64,000 nucleotides of DNA, taken from the NCBI RefSeq assembly GCF_000024865.1, contig NC_013595.1:992001-1056000 (forward strand), given 5' to 3'. Below, in pieces: positions 24,322 through 33,373 of the stretch; within the stretch, counting starts at the first letter, position 1; every line of letters starts with the position of its first letter. The notes below the pieces were generated by a model. The model saw only the letters and a program-made list of their open reading frames with translations. It ran no database searches and was not told the origin of the DNA. Both the position numbers and the translations under genes were made by a program. The DNA is from Streptosporangium roseum DSM 43021 (GTDB lineage Bacteria; Actinomycetota; Actinomycetes; Streptosporangiales; Streptosporangiaceae).

Positions 24322-25209
24322 GTGAACGACGGGGTTTCGGACGCCAGGAGTCCGTACGGCGCGAGCCCGATGGACGGGAGTCCAGATGAGCGGAGTCCGG
24401 ACGGCGCGAGTCCGGACGAGCTTGCCGTGATCGCCGATCCGGTCGAGCGCGCCAGGGCGATCAGTCTCGCCATCGCCGACCGGCAGGACCTGATCGCCGA
24501 GCTCGCCCGGCTCCGCCGCGAGGCCGTCATCGAGGCGCAGGCCTCGGGGGTGCGCCAGGACGCGATCGCACGGCGGCTCGGGGTCACCCCTGGCAGGGTG
24601 TCGCAGATGAGGTCGGCGGGCGCCAGAGACGCCACAGGCGGCCATGCAGGGGCATGCCAGACGCCCAGGGTGGTGGTCCGGCGCGCGCTCCCCACCGAGC
24701 CCGCGGTGCGCGGCTCCGCGTCGCTCTTCATGACCGAGGCGGAGAGGCAGGGCATCCGCGCGGGCCGGCGCATGCTCTACGTCGGGCCCGAGCCGGCCGC
24801 CGGCCACGTCGCCGCCGCCCTGCGCGTCGAGCCCGGCACCGACGTCCTGGCCCGCCGCAAGATGCTGCTCGCCGACGACGTGCCCGTACGGATCGCCACC
24901 AGCTACTTCCGGCTGGACGTCTTCGGCGGCACCCCGATCGCCGCCCCAGACTTCGTGAGGCCGAGCCTGCAGGCCGGCATCGAGGCACTCGGGCACCGCT
25001 TCGGCCACGCGGAGGAGCACCTCGTCGCCCGCCCGCCCACCGGGTTCGAGGCGGCGACCCTGCAGCTCGACCCGGGCGAGTGGGTGGTGCAGGTCCTGCG
25101 CGCCGGCTACGGCGACGACGGCACCCCGGTCCACACCCTGGAGACGATCTGCGCGGCCTCCCGCCACGTCTTCCCCATCGCCCAGGTCACCGGGGCCGAC
25201 GAGTTCTGA
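24322..25209 (+). CDS. HTH regulator with UTRA effector domain
   Basis: A 295-residue regulator. After a repetitive Asp/Ser/Pro-rich N-terminus (about 1-35) comes a helix-turn-helix (LRREAVIEAQASGVRQDAIARRLGVTPGRVSQMRSAG, about 62-98) and a C-terminal UTRA ligand domain (about 135-290; RRKMLLADDVPVRIATSYF, then LQLDPGEWVVQVLR). UTRA domains normally accompany GntR/HutC helix-turn-helix units; the one here looks more like a sigma-type or TrfB-type HTH, an unusual pairing. The GTG start follows GGGAGGAG. Control of the divergent mycothiol enzyme is likely from gene order. Confidence 0.8.
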   Translation: MNDGVSDARSPYGASPMDGSPDERSPDGASPDELAVIADPVERARAISLAIADRQDLIAELARLRREAVIEAQASGVRQDAIARRLGVTPGRVSQMRSAGARDATGGHAGACQTPRVVVRRALPTEPAVRGSASLFMTEAERQGIRAGRRMLYVGPEPAAGHVAAALRVEPGTDVLARRKMLLADDVPVRIATSYFRLDVFGGTPIAAPDFVRPSLQAGIEALGHRFGHAEEHLVARPPTGFEAATLQLDPGEWVVQVLRAGYGDDGTPVHTLETICAASRHVFPIAQVTGADEF

Positions 25210-25265
25210 CCGGCGCGTAGGTGCCACGACCGATCCACAGAGGTGCGTCGGCGTGAGTCGCCGGG

Positions 25266-26783
25266 TCATACTTCTGCTCGATCTGTCGTGTCCCCGGATC
25301 GGATATCAGAGCCGGCCTGTGTTGTCACTGATCCGGGGAGCCAGCGAAGGGCGAGGACGCCGAGTGCCGTGTGGAGGACGGCGGCCACTGCGGCGGCCAC
25401 GTGCAGGCCGGTGACGAAGGCCGTCCTCGCCTCCGCGGCCACCGCGGGCGCGAGGTCCGGAAGCTGGAGGGTCTCGTCCAGGGTGGGTGCCAGGTCGGGT
25501 CCCTGGAGCCGGAAGACCAGGGCGGCGAGTGAGCCGAGGAGCGCGATGCCGAGGGCGTTGCCGATCTCGTTGCCGGTCTCCGCGATCGCACCCGCCGAGC
25601 CTGCCCGTTCCGCGGGGACCGCGCCGACGGCGGTGTCGGCGACGACGCTGAAGCAGATGCCGTAGCCGACGCCCGCGATGATCGTGGAAGCGACGTACCA
25701 GCCGATCCCGCCCGTGATCGTCGTGGGGAGCAGCAACAGCAGACCCGCCGCGATGGAGAAGTGGCAGATGACGAGGGCGGTCCGCTTTCCGATGCGGTCG
25801 ACCACGAAAGGCGTGACGACGCAGGTGATGGTGAGAACCACAGCGCCGGGAAGCGCTAGGAGAGCCGCCCGCAGGACAGGCAGGTCAAGGACGGATTGGA
25901 GGTAGATGCCTGCCAGGTACGCGGCCGCCGACCACGCCGCCAACGGCAGCAGACCGGTGATGATCGCCACCGTGAAGACACGGTCGCGGAAGAGCGAGAA
26001 CTCGATCAACGGATGTCGGAGGCTCCGCTGCCTGCGGACGAACCACGCCAGCAGGACCAGCCCTGCGATCCCCACGAGAACCGGGACGGTCGACAGCCCC
26101 TCGGCGGCGGAGTGCTTGAGGCCGTAGATCGTGAGCAGGAGGCCGGCCGCGGAGGTCACGACACTGAGCGCGTCGACGTGACCCGGGCGGGTCGCACGGA
26201 CCTCACGGAGCAGGACCGGCGCGAAGAACAGGAACAGGGCGATGACGGGAAGGTTGACCAGGAAGACCGAGCCCCACCAGAACCGTTCCAGCAGGATGCC
26301 GCCGGCGACCGGGCCGATGGCGAACCCGGCCGCGAACGCCGCGGCGAAGATGCCGATGGCCTGCGCCCGTCGCCGCGGGTCGGTGAACAGCTCGCTCAAC
26401 ACGGCCAGGGCCGATGGCAGGAGAGTCGCACCCGCCACTCCCATCAGCGCGCGGGCGACGATCAGAAGCTCGGGGGTCGGCGCGAACGCCGCTCCCGCGG
26501 AGCCGATGCCGAAGGCCGCCGTGCCGATCATGAGCAACTTCAGCCGGCCGTACCGGTCGCCGATGTTGCCGAACGCGATCAGCAGGGAGCCGACGGCGAA
26601 GCCGTAGATGTCCAAAATCCACAGGGCCTGGTCGGCGGTCGGCGTGAGGGCCTGGCTGACCCGGGACATCGCCAGGAACAGGATCGACCCGTCCATGGAG
26701 ACCAGTAGTACGGGCCCGAGGATCACCAGAAGGCCGAGCCAGGCCCGCAGGCCCGGTGAGTTGTGCGCGTGCTGTCGAGACAT
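25266..26783 (-). CDS. DHA2-family (14-TM) MFS drug exporter
   Basis: A 505-residue major-facilitator transporter of the EmrB/QacA type, expected to export lipophilic compounds by proton antiport. Family landmarks: motif D1-like DGSILFLAMSRVSQAL near residues 32-45, ALWILDIYGF, motif A GNIGDRYGRLKLL near 75-85, and motif C GPVAGGILLERFWWGSVFLVNLP. Fourteen helices are apparent. The ATG at MSRQHAHNSPG is preferred; upstream in-frame sequence overlaps the operator. It diverges from an MmyB-like regulator across a 12+5+12 inverted repeat, a typical regulated efflux arrangement. Confidence 0.9.
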   Translation of the reverse strand: MSRQHAHNSPGLRAWLGLLVILGPVLLVSMDGSILFLAMSRVSQALTPTADQALWILDIYGFAVGSLLIAFGNIGDRYGRLKLLMIGTAAFGIGSAGAAFAPTPELLIVARALMGVAGATLLPSALAVLSELFTDPRRRAQAIGIFAAAFAAGFAIGPVAGGILLERFWWGSVFLVNLPVIALFLFFAPVLLREVRATRPGHVDALSVVTSAAGLLLTIYGLKHSAAEGLSTVPVLVGIAGLVLLAWFVRRQRSLRHPLIEFSLFRDRVFTVAIITGLLPLAAWSAAAYLAGIYLQSVLDLPVLRAALLALPGAVVLTITCVVTPFVVDRIGKRTALVICHFSIAAGLLLLLPTTITGGIGWYVASTIIAGVGYGICFSVVADTAVGAVPAERAGSAGAIAETGNEIGNALGIALLGSLAALVFRLQGPDLAPTLDETLQLPDLAPAVAAEARTAFVTGLHVAAAVAAVLHTALGVLALRWLPGSVTTQAGSDIRSGDTTDRAEV

Positions 26784-26828
26784 GGTGTCGACAGTGCGGC
26801 AGGACGGGATCGGCAACCATCCCCCTGC

Positions 26829-26857
26829 TGTGGGTGCACCCGACAGGTACACCCACA
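26829..26857. promoter_or_regulatory. Inverted repeat, candidate operator of efflux/regulator pair
   Basis: TGTGGGTGCACC, five bases, then GGTACACCCACA: 11 of 12 positions are symmetric. It lies midway between the divergent exporter and regulator genes, about 45 nt from one start and 30 nt from the other, so one bound dimer could control both. Confidence 0.7.
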
Positions 26858-26887
26858 AGTGTGCTCGGTCAGCCTAGGCTCGATGCC

Positions 26888-27763
26888 ATGGAAGGTCTTG
26901 GAGCGTTTCTGAAGAGTCGTCGTGGTCGGGTCACACCGGCTGAGATCGGGCTGCGCACTTTCGGGACCGCTCGCCGGGTTCCCGGCCTGCGACGTGAAGA
27001 GCTCGCCCAGCTCGCGGGAGTGAGCGCCGGGTACTACACGCGTCTGGAGCAGGGGCAGGCGGACACCGCCTCCAAGCAGGTGCTCGACGCCCTCGCGCGG
27101 GTGCTGCAGCTCGACCGGATCGAGACCGTTCACCTCCACAATCTCGCTCGGCAACCCGCGAATCCCGGTCTCTCCGAACCGCCTCGGGAGGAGCCCCACC
27201 CGCGAGTCCTCACACTCCTGGAATCCCTGGGAGACACGACGCCGGCGCTCGTGCTCGGCCGCCGTGGCGACGTGCTCGCGTGGAACCGCACCGGTCACGC
27301 GCTCGTCGCCGAGCACATCGCATTCGACGCGCCACAGGATCCGACGCGCCGCCCGTCCATCCCGCGGATGTTCTTCCTCGATCCACTCACCCGCGACCTG
27401 TACCGCAACTGGGACGAGCTCGCCCGCGTCCACGTCGCCTACCTCCGGCTCACCGCGGGTCGATTCCCCACGGACGCACGGCTGGCGGAATTGATCGGAG
27501 AGCTCACGATGCGCAGCGACGAGTTCGCGATGATGTGGACGGTCGGGGAGGTCGCTGACTGCACCGTCGGGACCATGCGCCTGCAGCACCCCACCGTCGG
27601 TGCCGTGAGCGTCGCCTACCAGGTCTGGCTCCAGCCCGACAGCCCCGACCACCGGCTGGAGATCTACACCCCGGACGACCCCGGCTCCGCCGACGCCATG
27701 CGAATCCTGACGCATCAGAGCCGCCGGGACACCGAGCCGGACTCCATCCGGCAGCATCGCTGA
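26888..27763 (+). CDS. XRE-family regulator with MmyB ligand domain
   Basis: A 291-residue regulator. The XRE helix-turn-helix covers about residues 30-85 (VPGLRREELAQLAGVSAGYYTRLEQGQ, the standard signature of the group), followed by the MmyB-like PAS-fold domain (about 105-270; LVLGRRGDVLAWN, FPTDARLAELIGEL and a fatty-acid-type pocket in relatives). The ATG nearest the HTH is chosen. It is divergent to a DHA2 exporter and is the obvious candidate to repress it until a lipophilic ligand binds. Alternative: a role only in self-regulation. Confidence 0.88.
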   Translation: MEGLGAFLKSRRGRVTPAEIGLRTFGTARRVPGLRREELAQLAGVSAGYYTRLEQGQADTASKQVLDALARVLQLDRIETVHLHNLARQPANPGLSEPPREEPHPRVLTLLESLGDTTPALVLGRRGDVLAWNRTGHALVAEHIAFDAPQDPTRRPSIPRMFFLDPLTRDLYRNWDELARVHVAYLRLTAGRFPTDARLAELIGELTMRSDEFAMMWTVGEVADCTVGTMRLQHPTVGAVSVAYQVWLQPDSPDHRLEIYTPDDPGSADAMRILTHQSRRDTEPDSIRQHR

Positions 27764-27865
27764 CAACAACCACTACGGCCGTGACTTCGGACAGGCTCCC
27801 ACCGGGCGTGAGGTGAGGCTGCTGCTCCGGCCCGCGAGGGCGAGCCCGGACGGGCCGATCAGACG

Positions 27866-27904
27866 GTCCCTGATCGCCTACGGCGGCCGAAGGCGATCAG
27901 GACC
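27866..27904. terminator. Bidirectional hairpin between convergent genes
   Basis: GGTCCCTGATCGCCT pairs with AGGCGATCAGGACC (one bulged base) around a GC-rich loop, between the ends of the MmyB-like regulator and serC. Confidence 0.65.
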
Positions 27905-27918
27905 TTGGAGTCAGCCGT

Positions 27919-29028
27919 CTAGAGCCGCTCGACGACGTGGTCGATGCAGTTGGTCAGGGCCTCGATGTCGTCGGGGTCGATGGCCGGGAACATCGCGACG
28001 CGGAGCTGGTTGCGGCCGAGCTTGCGGTAGGGCTCGGTGTCCACGATGCCGTTGGCGCGCAGGACCTTGGCGACCTCCGCGGCGTCGACGCCGTCGGCGA
28101 AGTCGATGGTGCCGACCACGTTGGAGCGGAACTCCGGAGCGGCGAACGGCGCGGTGTAGGAGGTCTTCTCCGCCCAGGTGTAGAGCCGGCGGGCCGACTC
28201 GGCGGTGCGGGCGGTGGTCCAGGCCAGGCCGCCGTTGCCGTTCATCCACTCGATCTGGTCGGCGAGCAGGAACAGCGTGGAGACCGACGGGGTGTTGTAG
28301 GTCTGGTCCTTGGAGGAGTTGTCGACCGCCACCGGCAGGCTGAAGAACTCGGGGATGTAGCGGCCGCTGGAGGCGATCTCCTCGACCCGGGCGAGCGCGG
28401 CCGGGGACATCAGGGCGATCCACAGGCCGCCGTCGGAGGCGAAGCTCTTCTGCGGGGCGAAGTAGTAGACGTCGGTCTCGCTGATGTCGACGGGCAGGCC
28501 GCCGGCGCCGGAGGTGGCGTCGACCAGGACGAGCGAGCCGTCCTCGCCCACGCGCCTGATCGGCATCGCGACGCCGGTCGAGGTCTCGTTGTGGGTGAGC
28601 GCGTAGACGTCCACGCCCTCCTCCGTGCGGGCCTCGGGGTGGCTGCCGACCTCGGACTTGATCACGGTCGGCTCGCCCAGCCACGGGGCCTTCGCCACGA
28701 CGGAGGCGAACTTCGAGGAGAACTCGCCGAAGTGCAGGTGCTGCGACTTCTCACGGACGAGCCCGAAGGCGGCGATGTCCCAGAACGCGGTGGTGCCGCC
28801 GTTGCCGAGGACGACCTCGTACCCCTCGGGGAGCGAGAACAGCTCCGACAGGCCCGCGCGGACGCGCCCGACGAGAGCCTTGACCGGCTTCTGGCGGTGG
28901 GAGGTGCCCAGCACGCTGGATCCTGAGGCGGCGAGAGCCGAGAGCTGCTCGGGGCGCACCTTCGAGGGCCCGCAGCCGAAACGGCCGTCGGCGGGCTTGA
29001 TGTCAGAGGGAATCACGATGTCAGCCAC
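27919..29028 (-). CDS. serC: Phosphoserine aminotransferase
   Basis: A 369-residue PLP-dependent class V aminotransferase that converts 3-phosphohydroxypyruvate and glutamate to phosphoserine in serine biosynthesis. It is of the actinobacterial SerC type: opening IPSDIKPADGRFGCGPSKVRP, then LGTSHRQKPVK, phosphate-binding GNGGTTAFWD, aspartate in VDATSGAGG, and PLP lysine in YFAPQKSFASDGG (about residue 194). Length matches the family. The start is GTG (VADIVIPSD). It is transcribed alone, with a hairpin upstream belonging to the citrate synthase gene. Confidence 0.95.
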   Translation of the reverse strand: MADIVIPSDIKPADGRFGCGPSKVRPEQLSALAASGSSVLGTSHRQKPVKALVGRVRAGLSELFSLPEGYEVVLGNGGTTAFWDIAAFGLVREKSQHLHFGEFSSKFASVVAKAPWLGEPTVIKSEVGSHPEARTEEGVDVYALTHNETSTGVAMPIRRVGEDGSLVLVDATSGAGGLPVDISETDVYYFAPQKSFASDGGLWIALMSPAALARVEEIASSGRYIPEFFSLPVAVDNSSKDQTYNTPSVSTLFLLADQIEWMNGNGGLAWTTARTAESARRLYTWAEKTSYTAPFAAPEFRSNVVGTIDFADGVDAAEVAKVLRANGIVDTEPYRKLGRNQLRVAMFPAIDPDDIEALTNCIDHVVERL

Positions 29029-29105
29029 CTGACCAGCCTACTGAGCCTTCCGATTGGTCCAGGCCGAAGTCCGGATTGTGAGACGGGCGTGTCCGGGAAC
29101 GCGAA

Positions 29106-29141
29106 ACGGCTGCCGCGCGAGACAGATCGCGCGACAGCCGT
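29106..29141 (-). terminator. Hairpin terminator of the citrate synthase gene
   Basis: ACGGCTG...GCGCGA and TCGCGC...CAGCCGT pair around GACAGA with a small internal mismatch, twelve bases after the citrate synthase stop. Confidence 0.7.
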
Positions 29142-29153
29142 ACAGGACACCGG

Positions 29154-30260
29154 TCAGGCGGAGCCGAGGACCTCGGCGGCGCCGGGGACGTCGTTGACCG
29201 AGCGCTGTGCCGGACCCACGTAGTCGGCGCTGGGGCGGACGAGCCTGCCCGTGCGCTTCTGCTCCAGGATGTGGGCGGCCCAGCCCGCGGTGCGGGCGCA
29301 GGTGAACATGGAGGTGAACATGGAGGAGGGAACCTGGGCGAAATCCAGGATCACCGCCGCCCAGTACTCGACGTTGGTGGCGAGCACCCGGTCGGGCTTG
29401 CGGGCGTGCAGCTCTTCCAGGGCGGCCTTCTCCAGGGCGGCAGCGACCTCGTAACGCGGCGCGTCGAGCTCCTTGGCGGTGCGGCGGAGCACGCGGGCGC
29501 GGGGGTCCTCGGCACGGTAGACGCGGTGGCCGAAGCCCATGAGGCGCTGGCCCTTGTCCAGCTCGCTCTGGACGTACTTCTTGGCGTCGCCGACCTGCTC
29601 GACGCCTTCGATCATGTGCAGCACGCGGGCGGGGGCGCCACCGTGCAGCGGTCCGGACATGGCGCCGACCGCGCCGCTCAGCGCCGCGGCCACGTCGGCG
29701 CCGGTGGAGGCGATGACGCGGGCGGTGAAGGTGGAGGCGTTCATGCCGTGCTCGGCCGCGGACGTCCAGTAGGCGTCGATGGCCTTGACGTGCTTGGGAT
29801 CGGGATCGCCCTGCCAGCGGATCATGAACCGCTCGACGATGCTCTCGCCCTTGTCGATCTCGCTCTGGGGGACCATCGGCCTGCCGAGGCCGCGAGAGGA
29901 CTGGGCGACGAAGCTGAGGGCGGTCACGCTGGCGCGCGCCAGGTCCTCGCGTGCCTGCGCGTCGTCGATGTCGAGCAGCGGCTTGAAGCCGTACGCGGGG
30001 GCCAGGATGGCCAGTGCGCTCTGCACGTCGACGCGGATGTCACCGGAATGGACAGGAATGGGGTACGGCTCTGCCGGGGGGAGACCCGGCTGGAACTTGT
30101 TGTCGACGAGCAGGCCCCACACGTGTCCGAAGGAGACGCGGCCGACCAGCTCTTCGATGTCGACGCCCCGATACCGAAGAGCGCCCCCTTCTTTGTCCGG
30201 TTCCGCGATCTCCGTCTCGAAAGCTACTACGCCTTCGAGCCCGGGTTTGAAGTCGGACAT
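29154..30260 (-). CDS. Citrate synthase (type 2 actinobacterial)
   Basis: A 368-residue citrate synthase condensing oxaloacetate with acetyl-CoA. Catalytic segments: GPLHGGAP (the first active-site histidine), GFGHRVYRAEDPRA (the second histidine) and LDFAQVPSSMFTSMFTCARTAGWAAH (the aspartate and substrate arginine). The opening KPGLEGVVAFETEIAEPDKEGG and GALRYRGVDIEELVG are typical. The length and tail suit the shorter CitA/citrate synthase 2 group found beside the main GltA in actinobacteria. The ATG follows GGGAGG. It diverges from pdxH. A 2-methylcitrate synthase role is possible but the neighbours give no support. Confidence 0.92.
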   Translation of the reverse strand: MSDFKPGLEGVVAFETEIAEPDKEGGALRYRGVDIEELVGRVSFGHVWGLLVDNKFQPGLPPAEPYPIPVHSGDIRVDVQSALAILAPAYGFKPLLDIDDAQAREDLARASVTALSFVAQSSRGLGRPMVPQSEIDKGESIVERFMIRWQGDPDPKHVKAIDAYWTSAAEHGMNASTFTARVIASTGADVAAALSGAVGAMSGPLHGGAPARVLHMIEGVEQVGDAKKYVQSELDKGQRLMGFGHRVYRAEDPRARVLRRTAKELDAPRYEVAAALEKAALEELHARKPDRVLATNVEYWAAVILDFAQVPSSMFTSMFTCARTAGWAAHILEQKRTGRLVRPSADYVGPAQRSVNDVPGAAEVLGSA

Positions 30261-30429
30261 TCTCGGCCGCCTCCCTTTCTTGAAGTCAAAGCCTTGATGT
30301 CGAGATACCGGCGGGTCATATTCAACCCTGCGGGACACGGCGGTGTGCCGCCGGGACCCTCCGGAACGCGATCGTCCCAGGTGGGGGCGGTGCGTACGTT
30401 CTCCGTCAAGCACGGGAGAATACCTTCCC

Positions 30430-31083
30430 GTGGAAGCCACCTCGCGCCCGCCGTCGCTGGCGGGGCTCCGCCGTACCTATCAGGGCCTGCCGTTGCTGGA
30501 GGCCGACCTCGCACCCGATCCCGTGTCGCAGTTCGCCGTCTGGTTCGGCGAGGCCGTGGACGCGGGACTTCCCGAACCGAACGCGATGGTGGTCGCCACC
30601 TCCTCCGCGGGCGGGCGGCCGACGGCCAGGACCGTGCTGCTCAAGGACTACGACGAGGACGGGTTCGTCTTCTACACCAACTACGAGTCGCGCAAGGGCC
30701 GCGACCTCACCGAGAACCCCAGGGCCGGCCTGCTGTTCCCCTGGCACGCCATCCGCCGCCAGGTGCGGGTGGAGGGCGCGGTGGTACGGCTGCCGCGCGA
30801 GGAGTCGGACGCCTACTTCAGGTCCCGTCCGTACGGCTCGCGGATCGGGGCCTGGGCGTCCCGGCAGTCGGCCGTCGTGCACTCCAGGGAGGAGCTGGAC
30901 GCCCGCTACGCGGAGCTGGCCGAGCGCTGGCCGGAGGATCCTCCGGTGCCCGACTTCTGGGGCGGCTTCCGGGTCGTGCCCGCGGAGGTGGAGTTCTGGC
31001 AGGGGCAGCTCGACCGCATGCATGACCGCCTCCGATACCGCCGTTCGGGTGCCTCCTGGGTCGTGGAGCGACTGGCCCCCTGA
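30430..31083 (+). CDS. pdxH: Pyridoxamine 5'-phosphate oxidase
   Basis: A 217-residue FMN enzyme oxidising pyridoxine/pyridoxamine 5'-phosphate to PLP. FMN and substrate motifs: PNAMVVATSSAGGRPTARTVLLKDYDEDGFVFYTNY, SRKGRDL, GRVRVEGAVVRLP-type strand (RRQVRVEGAVVRL), the SR-P-YGSRIGAWASRQS segment, and the C-terminal signature E-F-W-Q-G followed by R-L-H-D-R-like RMHDRLRYRR. Length and order match PdxH. The start is GTG; a longer frame upstream lies in the promoter region. PLP is the cofactor of the nearby serC product, though that may be coincidence. Confidence 0.93.
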   Translation: MEATSRPPSLAGLRRTYQGLPLLEADLAPDPVSQFAVWFGEAVDAGLPEPNAMVVATSSAGGRPTARTVLLKDYDEDGFVFYTNYESRKGRDLTENPRAGLLFPWHAIRRQVRVEGAVVRLPREESDAYFRSRPYGSRIGAWASRQSAVVHSREELDARYAELAERWPEDPPVPDFWGGFRVVPAEVEFWQGQLDRMHDRLRYRRSGASWVVERLAP

Positions 31084-31143
31084 CCCCATTACCCGCCTTT
31101 TACTGATATATCCGCATATATCCGGCGGGTAGAGGGGGGCAAC

Positions 31144-32391
31144 GTGAGGTTCGGGGATCTCGTTCGGCGGCTGGCGATGGACACCCGTCCTCTGGGGATC
31201 CCCGCGTACCGGCGGCTCTGGGCCGGGCAGGGCGTGTCGTTCATCGGCTTCCAGCTCACCTCGGTGGCGGTCAGCGCCCAGATCTACGACATCACCGGAT
31301 CGTCCTTCTGGGTCGGCATGCTCGGCCCCGCCAATCTGATCCCCCTGGTGGTCTTCGGGCTCTGGGGCGGGGCGGTCGCCGACGCGGTGGACCGGCGTCG
31401 GCTGCTCCTGGTCGGCGCCGTGATCGCCTGGACGGCCACGCTCGCGCTGCTGGTCCAGGCGGCGCTCGGGGCGACGCACGTCGGCCTGCTGCTGGCGACC
31501 GTGGCCGTGCACGCCACCGGGTTCGCCATCACCGGGCCGACCCGCGGCGCGATCATCCCCCGGCTGGTGCCGGCCGAGCTCGTCCCGGCGGCCAACACGC
31601 TCAACTTCCTGGCGGGCGGCGTCGGCACCGTCGTCGGCCCGCTGGTCGGCGGGATCGTGCTCACCCAGGGCGGCTTCGCCGGCGCCTACCTGATCGACGC
31701 GCTGCTGTTCGGCGCGGGCTTCTACGCCGCGGTACGGCTGCCGCGGCTCAAGCCGATCGGCGAGGTGACCCGCCCCGGCCTGCGGTCGGTCGTGGACGGC
31801 CTGAGCTACGTCGCCGGGCACCCGGTCGTGATGATGTCGTTCGTCGTCGACATCATCGCCATGGCGTTCGCGCTGCCCAGGGCGCTGTTCCCGGAGATCG
31901 TGGCCGAGCGGTTCGGCGGGTCGCTGATCGCCTTCGGCTGGCTGTCGGCGAGCATGGCCATCGGCTCGGTGCTCGGCGGCCTGATGTCGGGCTGGGTGGG
32001 CCGGGTGCGGCGCCAGGGCCTGGCGCTCACGTTCGTGATCGCGGCCTGGGGGCTCAGCGTCGCCGCCGCCGGGCTCGTGGGGCAGCTCTGGCTGATGGTC
32101 GCGCTGCTGGCCTTCGGCGGGGCCGCGGACCTGGTCTCCTCGGTGTGGCGGCAGACGATCCTGCAGACCCACGCGCCCGACGACATGCGCGGGCGGATGC
32201 AGGGGGTGTTCATGGTGGTGGTCGCCGGCGGCCCCCGGCTGGGGGACCTGCGGGCCGGGGCCACGGCGAGCTGGTTCGGGGCCACCGGGGCGTGGATCGG
32301 CGGCGGCATCGCCTGCGCGGTCGTGGTGCTCGCCGTGGGGCTCGCCGTACCGGCGTTCAGAAATTACCGCCCCGCCGTACGGGGTCTTTGA
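31144..32391 (+). CDS. MFS exporter of the EntS-like group
   Basis: A 415-residue, 12-helix major-facilitator transporter. The N-terminus (YRRLWAGQGVSFIGFQLTSVAVSAQIYDITGSSFWVGMLG), motif A WGGAVADAVDRRRLLLV and the central TRGAIIPRLVPAELVPAANTL match the EntS/MdfA-like enterobactin-exporter branch. The start is GTG. The leader has two ATATATCCG-type repeats framed by TACCCGCC and GGCGGGTA. A DtxR/IdeR-type iron repressor gene lies 157 nt downstream, so siderophore export under iron control is an attractive but unproven role. No siderophore synthesis genes are near. Confidence 0.85.
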   Translation: MRFGDLVRRLAMDTRPLGIPAYRRLWAGQGVSFIGFQLTSVAVSAQIYDITGSSFWVGMLGPANLIPLVVFGLWGGAVADAVDRRRLLLVGAVIAWTATLALLVQAALGATHVGLLLATVAVHATGFAITGPTRGAIIPRLVPAELVPAANTLNFLAGGVGTVVGPLVGGIVLTQGGFAGAYLIDALLFGAGFYAAVRLPRLKPIGEVTRPGLRSVVDGLSYVAGHPVVMMSFVVDIIAMAFALPRALFPEIVAERFGGSLIAFGWLSASMAIGSVLGGLMSGWVGRVRRQGLALTFVIAAWGLSVAAAGLVGQLWLMVALLAFGGAADLVSSVWRQTILQTHAPDDMRGRMQGVFMVVVAGGPRLGDLRAGATASWFGATGAWIGGGIACAVVVLAVGLAVPAFRNYRPAVRGL

Positions 32392-32548
32392 GCAGCTCGG
32401 GAAGGATTCGGCGCGCCCCGGTGTTGCCGTCCTTTGTCATCGTGGGCGGATCTCACAATAGGGTCGAGGTCCGAGACTTCCCGGCTCCGCGCGATCCCAT
32501 GGGAATGGTGCGCGACGGACCCGGCATCGAGATAGGACGGGAGGAGCC

Positions 32549-33253
32549 TTGACCGCACACGGCCTGATCGACACCACGGAGATGTACCTCCGCACGATCT
32601 TCGAGTTGGAAGAGGAGGGGATCACCCCTCTGCGTGCGCGAATCGCCGAGCGGCTGCAGCAGAGTGGTCCGACCGTCAGCCAGACGGTGGCCCGCATGGA
32701 GCGCGACGGCCTGGTCCGGGTGGAGGGCGACCGGCACCTGACCATGACCGACCTGGGCCGCACGCTCGCGACGCGGGTCATGCGCAAGCACCGCCTCGCC
32801 GAATGCCTGCTCACTCAGGTCATCGGCCTGCCCTGGGAGGAGGTGCACATCGAGGCGTGCCGCTGGGAGCACGTCATGTCCGAGTCCGTCGAGGCTCGGC
32901 TGGTCAGCCTGCTCAACAACCCCACCGAGGATCCCCACGGCAACCCCATCCCCGGTCTCGAGGAGCTCGGCGTCGAGGGCGTCCAGGGCGGGGGGTGGGA
33001 GTCGCTGCCGTCGATGGCCGCGATAGCCGGACCCAGAGATATACCCGTGGTCGTGCGGCGAATTAGCGAACAAGTGCAAAGCGATCCGGCTGTGATGCTT
33101 AAACTCAAGCAAGTTGGGATACAACCCGGACGCGAGGTAACGCTCGCGGCGAGCGACGACGGTGTGCGGGTGACAGGTGACGACGAAGCGGAGAACACTC
33201 TTGCGGACCTCCCGCGAGACGTCGCCGCGCACGTCTTCGTCTCCACTCGCTGA
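32549..33253 (+). CDS. ideR: DtxR/IdeR-type iron-dependent repressor
   Basis: A 234-residue metal-dependent repressor. The N-terminal winged helix (DTTEMYLRTIFELEEEG, SGPTVSQTVARMERDGLV) is nearly family consensus. All metal ligands can be placed by comparison with DtxR: ancillary site H81, E85 (KHRLAE) and H100; primary site M12, C104, E107 and H108 (CRWEHVM). A dimerisation region and C-terminal SH3-like domain (PVVVRRISEQVQ, then GREVTL) complete it. With Fe2+ it should repress iron uptake and siderophore genes. The start is TTG, following GGGAGG. Mn-sensing is possible but the cysteine at 104 favours iron. Confidence 0.9.
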   Translation: MTAHGLIDTTEMYLRTIFELEEEGITPLRARIAERLQQSGPTVSQTVARMERDGLVRVEGDRHLTMTDLGRTLATRVMRKHRLAECLLTQVIGLPWEEVHIEACRWEHVMSESVEARLVSLLNNPTEDPHGNPIPGLEELGVEGVQGGGWESLPSMAAIAGPRDIPVVVRRISEQVQSDPAVMLKLKQVGIQPGREVTLAASDDGVRVTGDDEAENTLADLPRDVAAHVFVSTR

Positions 33254-33373
33254 CCAAGGCCCCTCTGCTTGGTTGGATCCCCCTCGGGAGCCCCTTCACT
33301 CCCCGGCCGAGACTGCAGCAGGAGCAACCGTGGTTCGCTTTGCGCACACCCGTCCCCGAGGGGTGGTCACCGG

